Counted from the stretch's first letter, positions 23,865 to 31,647 are shown. The stretch: 31,843 bases of DNA from an uncultured Desulfobacterales bacterium (GCA_945787595.1 CALZJV010000007.1:1-31843), one strand, 5' to 3'. Made by a program: numbers and translations. Notes: generated from the letters alone by a model not told the origin.

Positions 23865-25307
23865 CTAGAAATAAATTAAGTTGAACAATTTGTCGGCAGC
23901 CTCTTCGTCTAAGCCTTTTAGGATTTTGTATTCATCAAGGGCGGCCGTTTTGTCACCGTTTTGAAGGAGAGCATAACCAAGGTTATAGTGAGCCGGCGCG
24001 AAATCGGGATCTATCCGAATGGCTTCCTTGTAAGAATTAATTTCCGTGCTTGAATCTCCCAGTTTACCGTATACCAGACCCAGATTATTGTGAGCGGGAG
24101 CAAATTCAGGAGTGATTCGCAAGACTTCCTGATGGGCCTTGATGGCATCCTGGTAGTGGCCCAGTTTGGTATATGCAAGACCAATGTTAAAGTGGGCTGG
24201 AGCTGCATTTGGGTTCAATCGTATGACTGTTTCAAAGGCATTTTTCCCGTCATTCAGCCGGCCAAGCTGGGCGTAAATCAGGCCGAGCTTAAAATATGCG
24301 GATTCGAAATTAGGATTGATCCGAATCACTTGCTCATAGGATTCAATCGCCTCCTGGTGTCGACCGAGTTTAGCATAATAATTTCCTAATGCGTAATGCA
24401 TGTCCGCGTCATTGGGATTGATTTTAATTGCCTGCTTATATGACTCTATGGCGGCAGCCGGCCTGTTCAATCCGACCTGACAGGCACCCAAGCCATTCCA
24501 TGCCATGACATTTTCAGGGTCTTGTTCAATTGCTTCCTTGAAAAGCTCGAGGGCTTTCTGGTCATCGCCATTTATTGAAAAACTGTACCCCTGGCGACAA
24601 AGCTCTTCGGCAAGCTTTGGTTGTCGTGAACTTTTGGTAAAGGTCCACAGAGAAATCGGCAAGCCGAGTCGGGCCGGTTTCAGTTTCTGGACGGAACTCC
24701 CGGCAACTGCGAAATTAAGGTTTTGGCCGCGTACAAACTGAAAAGTGGTCACACCGATGACCTCGCCTTGTAAATTGATCACCGGACCGCCGCTGGATCC
24801 CGGGGAAATCGGAGCTGACATTTGAAAAAATTCTCCCACCGATGGAATCTCTCGAATCGAAGACACAATGCCCTCGCTGACAGTCTGCTCAAGTCCCAGG
24901 GGACTGCCGAGCACCATGATCTGTTCGGCAATTGAAGGCAAATCTTTGCTGATTTTTATATATTTAACCTTTTCCCGGGGGATATCCACCAGTACTTTTA
25001 CCAGGTCAACCGATTTATTATCCGCGACAACCAGTACGATCGGATATGATTTCCCGTCGGCGGTTCTCACATCTGCGCCATATTCTCCATCGATAACATG
25101 GTAATTCGTAATTAAATGCCCGTATTTATCGATAAAAAATCCGCTCCCGATTCCGGTAACCTGATGATTGGCATCATAGACGACCACCGTCACGACAGCG
25201 GGGCGAATTTCCCTCACCAGTTCTGTAAAGTTTACCTGGGCTATTAAAGACCCGGTCATCGACAGCCAAAACATTGCTCCGAGGGCGATTTTTAATTTGT
25301 AATTCAT
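23865..25307 (-). CDS. HtrA-like serine protease with seven C-terminal TPRs
   Basis: A signal peptide (KLKIALGAMFWLSMTGSLIA) sends the protein to the periplasm. The trypsin-like domain keeps the triad: His70 in LITNYHVIDG, Asp101 in SVDLVKV, Ser172 in SPGSSGGPVI. No PDZ domain follows; instead residues ~233-475 hold seven tetratricopeptide repeats (e.g. AWNGLGACQVGLNRPAAAIE, AHYNLGYALLQNGDKTAALD). DegP normally has two PDZ domains, so here TPRs probably present substrates or partners. AGGAAA precedes the ATG. Downstream, two bases away, is the thioesterase gene. The repeats are similar to each other and mostly intact, unlike the decayed TPR at 677-853. Confidence 0.9.
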   Translation of the reverse strand: MNYKLKIALGAMFWLSMTGSLIAQVNFTELVREIRPAVVTVVVYDANHQVTGIGSGFFIDKYGHLITNYHVIDGEYGADVRTADGKSYPIVLVVADNKSVDLVKVLVDIPREKVKYIKISKDLPSIAEQIMVLGSPLGLEQTVSEGIVSSIREIPSVGEFFQMSAPISPGSSGGPVINLQGEVIGVTTFQFVRGQNLNFAVAGSSVQKLKPARLGLPISLWTFTKSSRQPKLAEELCRQGYSFSINGDDQKALELFKEAIEQDPENVMAWNGLGACQVGLNRPAAAIESYKQAIKINPNDADMHYALGNYYAKLGRHQEAIESYEQVIRINPNFESAYFKLGLIYAQLGRLNDGKNAFETVIRLNPNAAPAHFNIGLAYTKLGHYQDAIKAHQEVLRITPEFAPAHNNLGLVYGKLGDSSTEINSYKEAIRIDPDFAPAHYNLGYALLQNGDKTAALDEYKILKGLDEEAADKLFNLIYF

Positions 25308-25694
25308 ATCAGAAATTTCCTATCAATATTACCACCTGAACCACTAACTTAAGCATAAATTTTCAATTTTAAAGAAAAATCAGGCTTTTTTATTCGCCTT
25401 CAATAAATTCATGTCGGGTTGTATCCTGTGACCTTACAATTAGCTGGTATCCATTCCAAAATGGCTATTCTGTCCATTTTTTCGTCAGCAGGATCGCCTG
25501 TGCCGGGTTAATCCTCGAAACGTGCAATTTTTTCTTTTGATTCACCCGCCGGGGACGGTTTGTCTTAACAGCAATAGTGAAAATTATATCATTTCTGAAC
25601 AGACACGAACTGCCGAAAATTATGATCGGACGAGAATAGGGTTAATGGGTTTGCTGATGAAATCATGGAATTCAGGGGAAATTGGGGATGTGTA

Positions 25695-25748
25695 TACTAC
25701 ATATTGATTTTTTTCTTGACATGCTTCCATATATTGTGATATGTAGTA
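25695..25748 (+). promoter_or_regulatory. TTGACA promoter flanked by TACTACATAT/ATATGTAGTA
   Basis: Perfect 10-base inverted arms at 25695-25704 and 25739-25748 are centred 44 bases apart (about four helical turns). TTGACA at 25716-25721 lies between them, and the matching -10 position (25740-25745, TATGTA) is inside the right arm. This resembles a repressible promoter, but no gene follows it. Confidence 0.4.
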
Positions 25749-25941
25749 AATATCCTTCCTTTGAAATGACGGTTTCATCCACCGTTACTTTATGCGAAGG
25801 GTTGTGGAGGCGGCCGGTGGCGCCGGATATCATACGGCGTATACCGATACTGGTCATAGCAGAATAATTTATGCCGAGTTCAAACCATTTCCAACCGTAA
25901 TCAACATACAGACTTTGAAGTGCTATGACCGCAACCTTAAC

Positions 25942-25981
25942 CCTCCCCCGGGAGAAGTACCAAGACGGCTCCCGGGGGGGG
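25942..25981. repeat. GC-rich perfect-stem inverted repeat
   Basis: CCTCCCCCGGGAG (25942-25954) pairs with CTCCCGGGGGGGG (25969-25981), 13 bp with one G-T, around a 14-base loop, in otherwise AT-rich DNA. No T-run follows on either strand, so it is not a standard terminator. Confidence 0.55.
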
Positions 25982-26182
25982 TAGTTTTAATCCTCCTTAA
26001 CCTCCAGATACCTCAGTTCTCTCTGGGCTTCAACATTGTCACAATGATCGTCAATTGACTCGATTTTATGCATGCATTGGCTCTTAACGGTGGATTTTTT
26101 GTAAATTTGGCTCATTTTCGAGTCAAGCAATAGGCATTCAGCACCGGTTGTTAAATGGCGAGTATTTCGGAACGGCTATCTC

Positions 26183-26638
26183 CTATTTTTTTTCAACCGG
26201 ATATCCGGCATGCTGCCATGCGTTCCAGCCACCTACAATGATAAATACTCTACTGTAACCTTTTTGTAAAAAATACCGTGCCACACGGGCACTCGTTTTG
26301 CCGTATTTTCAAGCTCAGTAAAATATCAGTGATTTGTTTTTGGGGTATTTTTGTGCCCATTGGCCAACATTGGAAGGATCCTCTCTGACAGCCGATAAAA
26401 TTTTTTTACTGCTCCGCCACCAATTCCGATATTTGCGTACGTCTATGATGACCACATCGGAATTGTTGAGTTGCTCTTTGACTTGATTAATGGAAATACC
26501 GGGCACGTTTTTAAGACTGTCCGCAGCCGAGCCAAATGCCCAACTGAAAATCAACAGGAATATAATGCATGCAAAAGTGACTCGCCCGATAAATTTATCT
26601 CTTAAAAGAAGTGATTTATCCAATGGGTTATCCGTCAA
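26183..26638 (-). CDS. Exported rhodanese-like protein, probable selenoprotein with two in-frame TGA codons
   Basis: Start TTG 26638 has GAGG about 6 bases upstream. Residues ~12-38 are an export signal (VTFACIIFLLIFSWAFGSAA). The rhodanese domain follows: ISINQVKEQLNNSDVVIIDV, then SAVREDPSNVGQWAQKYPKN, then LIFY. Next come TGA (26317-26315), GCT, TGA (26311-26309), then KYGKTSARVARYFLQKGYSR, VFIIVGGWNAWQHAGYPVEK and TAG. Related proteins read YCxC-xxxxTSARVA, so both TGAs stand at the loop cysteines, the second at the catalytic position. The frame stays intact across 152 codons, and a SECIS-like hairpin (26308-26271) follows. I read codons 108 and 110 as selenocysteine. Rhodaneses move sulfur (or selenium) from donors to acceptors; here periplasmic. 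A pseudogene is the alternative. Confidence 0.75.
26271..26308 (-). promoter_or_regulatory. Bacterial SECIS-like hairpin directly after the second TGA
   Basis: Read on the minus strand right after TGA 26309: outer stem AAATAC / GTATTT (26308-26303 with 26276-26271), inner stem GTGCC / GGCAC (26292-26288 with 26282-26278), apical loop CGTGT. The loop begins 21 bases after the TGA and has G as its second base. Both agree with the known bacterial SECIS rules (short stem-loop immediately 3' of UGA, G in the first loop positions, SelB-bound). Confidence 0.65.
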
Positions 26639-27149
26639 AATGATCCTCGTAGGCTTGCGATAACAGACACAACATCAATGATGGTCTCTTCATCATACCG
26701 ATTTAACTTAACTGTAAAGAATGTCAAGAGAAAATCGAATGCGATCCCGGGTTGAGATTGCATCTGAGACTGAAAGGATTTGAGAGTATTTAGGTGTGGC
26801 AATCGGTCCCGAAGTTAAAGGGCAAGTCCACCAAAATATAGTGAGCCTGAACGGTGAATTTTCAATGTTGCATAAAAAACATGACAAAGATTGGCTGACG
26901 GTTTGTTATTATAAACGATATCATAGTGAAAGGACCATTTTTCGGTTATGCCTCATGATGAATTCAAAGGATGGGATCGATTTTGAATAAAAAATTAGGG
27001 GCGGTCGACAAAGACCACCCCTATCCTGAAGAATTATATATTACAGTGTACCTGCTGGCACACGGATAAATTATAGAATCGGTTTGCTTCTTAATAACTT
27101 AAGTAAAAAAAAATTAAGTGGTCCATCACGGAACAAGACCCGATGGGTT
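26639..27149. other. Gene-free stretch with a minus-strand terminator
   Basis: No supported gene. The plus-strand frame 26796-26990 has no ribosome site or family likeness. The main element is the terminator at 26989-27023. Confidence 0.4.
26989..27023 (-). terminator. Rho-independent terminator on the minus strand
   Basis: In minus-strand reading TAGGGGTGGTC pairs with GACCGCCCCTA (11 bp, one G-U) around TTTGTC and is followed by AATTTTTTATT. On the plus strand the same stem has a mismatch. It would end transcription coming from the small gene at 27335-27150. Confidence 0.7.
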
Positions 27150-27335
27150 TTACAAATTCCTTATTTCTACATACTCGTTTTTTTTCTTACAAAACCATTT
27201 ATTCGTTCCAACGCAGGTGTACTCCTCATCCGCCAACTCAATAATTTGCTTTGCAAAGACAACGGCTTGCTGCAAATTACGAAATAGATTTCGCAATGTC
27301 CCGATATTTTCTCCGTACTCATCAACGCAAACCAT
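27150..27335 (-). CDS. Small hypothetical protein, 61 residues
   Basis: The ATG at 27335 has GGAGGG about 10 bases upstream, a good ribosome site. The product begins MVCVDEYGENIGTLRNLFRN, continues as an amphipathic helix (LQQAVVFAKQIIELADEE) and ends with YTCVGTNKWFCKKKNEYVEI. Two Cys in the C-terminal part could pair or bind metal. I do not recognise a family. A strong terminator on the same strand lies about 125 bases beyond the stop, supporting a transcribed unit. A longer overlapping frame (27529-27167) exists but lacks a ribosome site. Confidence 0.45.
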   Translation of the reverse strand: MVCVDEYGENIGTLRNLFRNLQQAVVFAKQIIELADEEYTCVGTNKWFCKKKNEYVEIRNL

Positions 27336-27752
27336 TGTCTAAATTCCCTCCGATACAAAACCAAAACGAAATCATAGTTCCCATAATTTGAGACCCCCCC
27401 CGGAGATGTCGAGTCGCGCAGATGAAGGAAGGATAACTGCCAGGGTATTTCCCATTCGCGCAGAGCATACAGCTCTTGGAGGATAGCCCGATCCCGATTA
27501 TTTGGAACGACAAGTTTATCATACAACATTCATGCCAAAGTCGAATTTTTTATCTTGTTCCATTGGAATGCTGGAATAAGCCCTGTGAAACGGATATTCA
27601 ACCGAGCTGAGCCACGGTTTTGAAGTCTTGAGGACAATAAAAGGCCAAAAAATGTCAAATTATTGACTGAAAATGATCAACAATTTAAGTTATTCGTATT
27701 CTTGACAAAATTTATTATCAGCGGTACAAATTAAATAAGGAATCATTGCGCA
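27336..27752. other. Gene-free stretch
   Basis: It holds the promoter at 27702-27730 at its right end and the ribosome site of the minus-strand small gene at its left end. I see no gene that I can support between them. Confidence 0.4.
27702..27730 (+). promoter_or_regulatory. Sigma-70-type promoter for the small membrane protein
   Basis: TTGACA (27702-27707), a 17-base spacer and TACAAA (27725-27730, four of six matches to TATAAT) stand 22 bases before the ATG at 27753. Confidence 0.55.
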
Positions 27753-28028
27753 ATGGAAGCGATATTAAACCGTCTGGTAAATAATTGGGATACCTTCTCC
27801 ATTTGGGTTGCTAATCAACCCAATTTCGTGGAAGTGGCGTTTGGAGTAGGGCTGTTTTATGTGGTTTTACAGATAATAAGGGGGCTATACGGAGTAATTA
27901 AATTTTTTCTTTCCGGTTTATTCAGCGTTCCCCACCGTGTCAGAAAACAGAAAGACATGAGAGTCAAAACCCGCAGCAAGAAATCAGCTACGACGGACGA
28001 GGAAGCCCCGCCGTTTGTTTTTAGATGA
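27753..28028 (+). CDS. Small single-pass membrane protein, 91 residues
   Basis: A promoter (27702-27730) and AAGGA precede the ATG. The N-terminus is an amphipathic stretch (NRLVNNWDTFSIWVANQPNF). A hydrophobic segment VEVAFGVGLFYVVLQIIRGL, then VIKFFLSGLF, spans the membrane once, perhaps as a hairpin. The C-terminus is strongly basic (PHRVRKQKDMRVKTRSKKSA) and probably faces the cytoplasm. No family is recognised. The gene has no co-directional neighbour; the ADH pseudogene is convergent. Confidence 0.55.
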   Translation: MEAILNRLVNNWDTFSIWVANQPNFVEVAFGVGLFYVVLQIIRGLYGVIKFFLSGLFSVPHRVRKQKDMRVKTRSKKSATTDEEAPPFVFR

Positions 28029-28139
28029 AACCAGCCAACGTCCCAACCCAATCCAGAACATTATGCAAAACAGTACGAACTATCGATAACCTGCGATATA
28101 ACATCTGCAAGATTTTGCGGTTGCCGATAACATAAACGT

Positions 28140-29300
28140 TTAAAAAGCCTTATCAAGGATCTCCAACAGTTCTTCCTTTGTCAGTGCAATCGGGTTTCCC
28201 TTCATACTGCTGGCATTTTGAGATTTCGTTACCACAGCGGAAAAATCGGTTTTTTCAAGTCCGTAAGCTGCTAATGAGGGTATATGCAGTTCTTGACTCA
28301 GTTCCTGTACCCAAGTGATAACCTGATCTGCAAGTGCTCCGGGTTCCCCAGTGACGATCCGGGCGACCTCGTCATACCGCTCCAGTGCAGGGGCGTATGA
28401 AGCCCGGGAATGTAAGGCACTGACATTGGCTTCCATGACATGGGGCAAAATAGCGGCACACAGAGCGCCATGGGGAGCACTGTGCATGCCGCCCAATGCG
28501 CCGGCGAATCCGTGTACGGCTCCTAATTTTGCGTTGGCCAGAGCCAAGCCGCCGTAAAGGCTTGCCAGGCACATATCCTCGCGGGCCGGCGCATCTTTGC
28601 CGTTTTGATGCGCCTTCCTTAAAGCACGTGCCGCCCGTTCTATTCCCTGCCGCCAAAGGCAGTCTGTCAAAGGATTTGCCTGGCGGGAAACGAAAGCTTC
28701 CAACAGCTGTGTGAACGCATCCAATCCGGTGGCGGCTGTTATGGAAGGCGGCATCGAGTAGGTTAACTCCGGGTCAATCAGCGCCAGACGAGGCAGCATG
28801 AACGGACTTCGCATGCTGACTTTGATTCGGTGCAGAGGTGAATCGATAACCGCATTGCGCGTAACTTCGGCTCTGGTACTGGACGTGGTCGGGATCGCGA
28901 TGTATGGTGCGGATTACCGATTAAGCGGTTGGCTGTCTCCGATTACCTCCAAATATTCCATTAATTCGCCGCTAATTGGTTAAAAGCGCTGCTACAACCT
29001 TTCCAATGTCCAAAACACTGCCGCCTCCGATACCGATTACGAAATCACAACCATCACAGCGGGCTTTTTCGACCGCGGCAAGGGCCAGGTCCGTTGTGGG
29101 TTCTTCGGGTACACTGAACAACGAAAAAACGATGTCTTGTTTTTTCAGCTGCTTCAATAGAGATTCTGCCCGCTGCGGGGTTCGGCAGGTAATGACAAAC
29201 CCACGGCGGCCATTTCAGCTGCCGGTACGCTGATATCTTTTAGGGTTCCAGGTCCAAAAATAATTTGTGTAGCGGTGTCAAATTTAAATAGCAGGTTGTT
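28140..29300 (-). pseudogene. Iron-containing alcohol dehydrogenase, disrupted
   Basis: The pieces join as a group III Fe-ADH. The N-terminal piece reads LLFKFDTATQIIFGPGTLKD, then AAEM; a 1-base loss near 29205-29212 shifts to RGFVITCRTPQRAESLLKQL, followed by PEEPTTDLALAAVEKARCDG and FVIGIGGGSVLDIGKVVAAL. A second shift near 28975-28982 leads to GELMEYLEVIGDSQPLNR, an in-frame TAA (28916-28914), then SAPYIAIPTTSSTRAEVTRN, where TTSGTGAE is expected. The C-terminal piece from 28814 is intact and keeps metal ligands (TGLDAF, HGFAGALGGMHSAPHG). No good start codon remains; ATA stands near the likely start. The intact enzyme would reduce aldehydes with NAD(P)H. With two frameshifts, a stop and a changed nucleotide loop, it is inactive. 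Confidence 0.88.
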
Positions 29301-29356
29301 CTTCTTCTCTCCTATGGGTTTGCTGTGATTGCATCGAAGCTAGATTCATCGATAAT

Positions 29357-29395
29357 TTGACAATTTGGGGTAAAAAAGTTGACGAAAATTGTCAA
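29357..29395. promoter_or_regulatory. TTGACAATTT/AAATTGTCAA inverted repeat (possible enhancer site)
   Basis: Perfect 10-base arms at 29357-29366 and 29386-29395, with a further TTGAC between them at 29379-29383. The repeat is centred about 100 bases upstream of the -24/-12 element, the usual distance for an activator site of sigma-54 promoters. Confidence 0.45.
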
Positions 29396-29468
29396 TTTTA
29401 AGGTTGTTGATAAAATAGAAAACCAGTTAAATATTTGAAATTTAAATAATTATAAAAAAATAAAGAAA

Positions 29469-29485
29469 CTGGCACAAAATTTGAA
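29469..29485 (+). promoter_or_regulatory. Possible sigma-54 promoter upstream of the flagellar-rod-like gene
   Basis: CTGGCACAAAATTTGAA has a perfect -24 half (CTGGCAC) and TTGA in place of TTGC at -12 with correct spacing. Two mismatches to consensus, one at the -12 C. Start would be near 29496, leaving a 5' leader of about 290 bases. Confidence 0.45.
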
Positions 29486-29784
29486 ATAAAAAATACTCGA
29501 ACTTAGCCAAACGGCTAGATATTAAAACTTCTCAGATGTGCGTGCATCTTCTCTGTCGGGCTCTCACGACTAATGTAATGAGGAATAGCGCCGCTCGAGT
29601 ACAACGGCATTGTGGGAAGTTTTATTATAAATCATGCCTCCGCAGGGTTTTGACAGTTCAGATTACTCAAAATTGTCATTCAGAACGAGGCTGCTAATAA
29701 AACTATGATTGTGAATTTTGCCGAATCCCGTCTTGCAATATCTTGCTATTTGACGGGATTTCATCTTTTAAGAGGAGAATCCCG

Positions 29785-30138
29785 ATGATTTCCGCAGTCA
29801 ATAGCACAATTTCGGCGTTACAGGCAAATAAAACCAGGCTGGGGGTCACAGCCGATAATATTGCCAACGTAAACACCGATGAATTCAAAAAAAGCAGAGC
29901 AATCCAGAAAGAAGGCAACAACGGTCACGTGCAGGTGAACATCGAGCGTGTCAATACTCAGGGCCATCGTTATCAAGAGCTTGAGGGCAATCAGGTGATC
30001 GAAAAAGAAGGCTCCAATGTAAATCTGGAAGAAGAGATTCCTGAACTGATGGTCACCCAGCGCACCTATGAAGCCAATCTGAAAGTGCTGCAAACCCATG
30101 ACAAAATGTTAGGAACCCTGCTTGATATCACGGGATAA
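29785..30138 (+). CDS. Short flagellar basal-body rod-like protein (FlgC/FlgG family ends only)
   Basis: AAGAGGAG at 29770-29777 precedes ATG 29785. The 117-residue product begins ISAVNSTISALQANKTRLGV, TADNIANVNTDEFKKSRA, the N-terminal rod/hook motif (A..N..SAL.A.......AdNIANvnT..fK). It ends NLEEEIPELMVTQRTYEANL, then VLQTHDKMLGTLLDI, the matching C-terminal motif. The two helices form the coiled-coil that packs in the flagellar rod. FlgC is about 140 residues and FlgG 260, so little remains between the motifs. No other flagellar gene is in the window, so this is an orphan; it might join the rod or serve another export structure. Confidence 0.8.
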   Translation: MISAVNSTISALQANKTRLGVTADNIANVNTDEFKKSRAIQKEGNNGHVQVNIERVNTQGHRYQELEGNQVIEKEGSNVNLEEEIPELMVTQRTYEANLKVLQTHDKMLGTLLDITG

Positions 30139-30554
30139 TCCTCTTCGTTTTCCAATCCTTAGATTCGCTAAGAATTTTTTACCTGTCTTCTTATCGCCCG
30201 TTTTATCCCTCGCAAGAATTTTCAATTTACTATTGAATATTAAGACATTTCTGTAAATCATAAGCTCAACATCGAAAAAGATGTCTCAGCCCTGGAATCT
30301 ATTTCTTGCCTCCGCTGGTTGTCCCTGCTAATAACCTGTTACGAGTGGCTATCATTCAAAGTTTTAACAGCTTAGTGTTTCTATTCACAATTACAGTGAC
30401 ATATAATTTTTGACCAATTCAACATAATTGCTTACTCAGCACTAAGTCCTCAGTGGGTAAATGCGTCATCTCATTTATGAATCAATGGACTTAGTGAATA
30501 ACCGATTTTAAAAATAAGTAAATTAACATCAAAACAGATTACTGGAGAATTATT
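30139..30554. other. Gene-free stretch after the rod-like gene
   Basis: It contains a terminator-like hairpin at 30155-30180 and otherwise AT-rich DNA without a supported ORF. Confidence 0.4.
30155..30180 (+). terminator. Rho-independent terminator
   Basis: CTTAG-ATTCG-CTAAG, extendable by AT/AT across one mismatch, is followed by AATTTTTT. It lies about 20 bases after the rod-like gene. The stem is short, so efficiency may be modest. Confidence 0.55.
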
Positions 30555-31436
30555 ATGTCGGCAGAGAAACGACGAAATAGTCCCTTTCCATCAGCTCGTG
30601 AAGCCGTACTTTCGGCCCGGCGGCACATTGACTCAGCCCAATGCAGATCAGCTTCGTATCAGTTGGCATTTCAAGATCCGGATTTTCTCCTACGAGACGA
30701 ACTGCGACCTGTTCGGCTTCAATTGGAGCTTTTAAAACCTGAGCTGATTTTGCAGGAGCAACACATCGAGTCGACCGTTGTGGTGTATGGCAGTGCCCGG
30801 ATTACGGACCCTGAAACTGCTGAGACCCGATTGGTATCAGCTCTGGCTGAATATAACAGGAGCAAAGATGACCCGCTGGCAGCAAAGCAAGTGGAGTCTG
30901 CTCGCCGTACCCTTGAAAACAGTCGATATTATAATGAGGCACGGAAATTGGGCCATTTGATTTCCAGCAACACCGGCAAAGATCAACTGGTGCTGGTGAC
31001 TGGCGGCGGCCCGGGCATCATGGAAGCTGCCAATCGCGGGGCCCATGAGGCCGGGATGCCGAGCATCGGTATGAACATCGTTCTTCCCCATGAACAGGCA
31101 CCAAATTCTTATATAACGCCGGATTTAAATTTCCAATTTCATTATTTTGCCGTCCGCAAAATGCATTTATTGATGCGTGCCAAGAGTCTAGTGGCATTTC
31201 CAGGCGGTTTTGGCACCCTTGACGAGCTTTTTGAAACATTGACGCTCATACAGACTAAAAAGGTGCAGCCGATCCCCGTGCTGTTATTTGGCCAAGCTTT
31301 TTGGAGGCGGATTATAAATTTTGATGCCCTGGTAGAAGAGGGAACCATTTCAAACAAAGATCTTGATTTATTTGAATATGTTGAAACCGCTGAGGAGGCC
31401 TGGGGAAAAATATCTGAGGCGGTAGGGCTTTTGTAG
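30555..31436 (+). CDS. LOG-family protein (TIGR00730-like, putative cytokinin-type phosphoribohydrolase)
   Basis: TGGAG precedes ATG 30555. The 293-residue protein has a Rossmann-type fold with STVVVYGSARITDPET, VLVTGGGPGIMEAANRGAHE and the catalytic signature LVAFPGGFGTLDELFETLTL, which matches the LOG motif PGGxGTxxE. Classic LOG enzymes (about 190 residues) split nucleoside 5'-monophosphates to base and ribose 5-phosphate. This is the longer bacterial type with an extra ~75-residue N-terminus (FPSAREAVLSARRHIDSAQC...) and an insertion rich in charged residues around 95-125. Lysine decarboxylase, an older annotation for the family, is not supported. It is flanked by gaps on both sides and appears to be a single gene. 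Confidence 0.9.
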   Translation: MSAEKRRNSPFPSAREAVLSARRHIDSAQCRSASYQLAFQDPDFLLRDELRPVRLQLELLKPELILQEQHIESTVVVYGSARITDPETAETRLVSALAEYNRSKDDPLAAKQVESARRTLENSRYYNEARKLGHLISSNTGKDQLVLVTGGGPGIMEAANRGAHEAGMPSIGMNIVLPHEQAPNSYITPDLNFQFHYFAVRKMHLLMRAKSLVAFPGGFGTLDELFETLTLIQTKKVQPIPVLLFGQAFWRRIINFDALVEEGTISNKDLDLFEYVETAEEAWGKISEAVGLL

Positions 31437-31647
31437 GTGTTGAATTTATTAGAAAACCAGATTCTCGGGGAGAAAAATGACATCATTTCCAGGGAAAAAA
31501 ACGGATTATTGTCGGTCCATTTCATTTACTCGGGTACATTCGTGTTTAACTTCAATAATGGGAATGTCAATCATTAATTTGTGTTGAAAACCAAACCTAT
31601 CCTTATTTCATCCGTTCCAATCTGATAAATCAAAAGGGAGGTTTCTT

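Larger units (their letters stand above)
25308..26182. other. 875-base gene-free region with two inverted repeats
   Basis: No convincing gene. It contains a promoter-like TTGACA bounded by 10-base inverted repeats (25695-25748) and a GC-rich hairpin (25942-25981). Between them one frame reads GAGYHTAYTDTGHSRIIYAEF, faintly like the DDHSRLAY segment of IS481-type transposases; this is too little to call. Confidence 0.45.
29301..29784. other. Gene-free region carrying flg-type upstream signals
   Basis: No ORF of substance. It contains an inverted repeat (29357-29395) and a possible sigma-54 promoter (29469-29485) upstream of the orphan flagellar-rod gene. Confidence 0.45.

Noticed and set aside
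25682..26058. Frame reading GAGYHTAYTDTGHSRIIYAEF as a transposase remnant
   Set aside because: The likeness to the DDHSRLAY segment of IS481-type enzymes is limited to a few residues; no other transposase motif or terminal repeats were found.
26315..26638. Rhodanese read as a complete 107-residue protein ending at the first TGA
   Set aside because: It would end just before the active-site loop and lack the catalytic residue and final helices, which are all encoded in the same frame downstream.
26796..26990. 64-residue plus-strand ORF
   Set aside because: No plausible start context, no recognisable motif, ordinary length by chance for this base composition.
27167..27529. 120-residue minus-strand ORF overlapping the small gene
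   Set aside because: No ribosome site at its ATG and no family likeness; the overlapping 61-residue frame has a good Shine-Dalgarno sequence. A frameshifted longer gene cannot be excluded.
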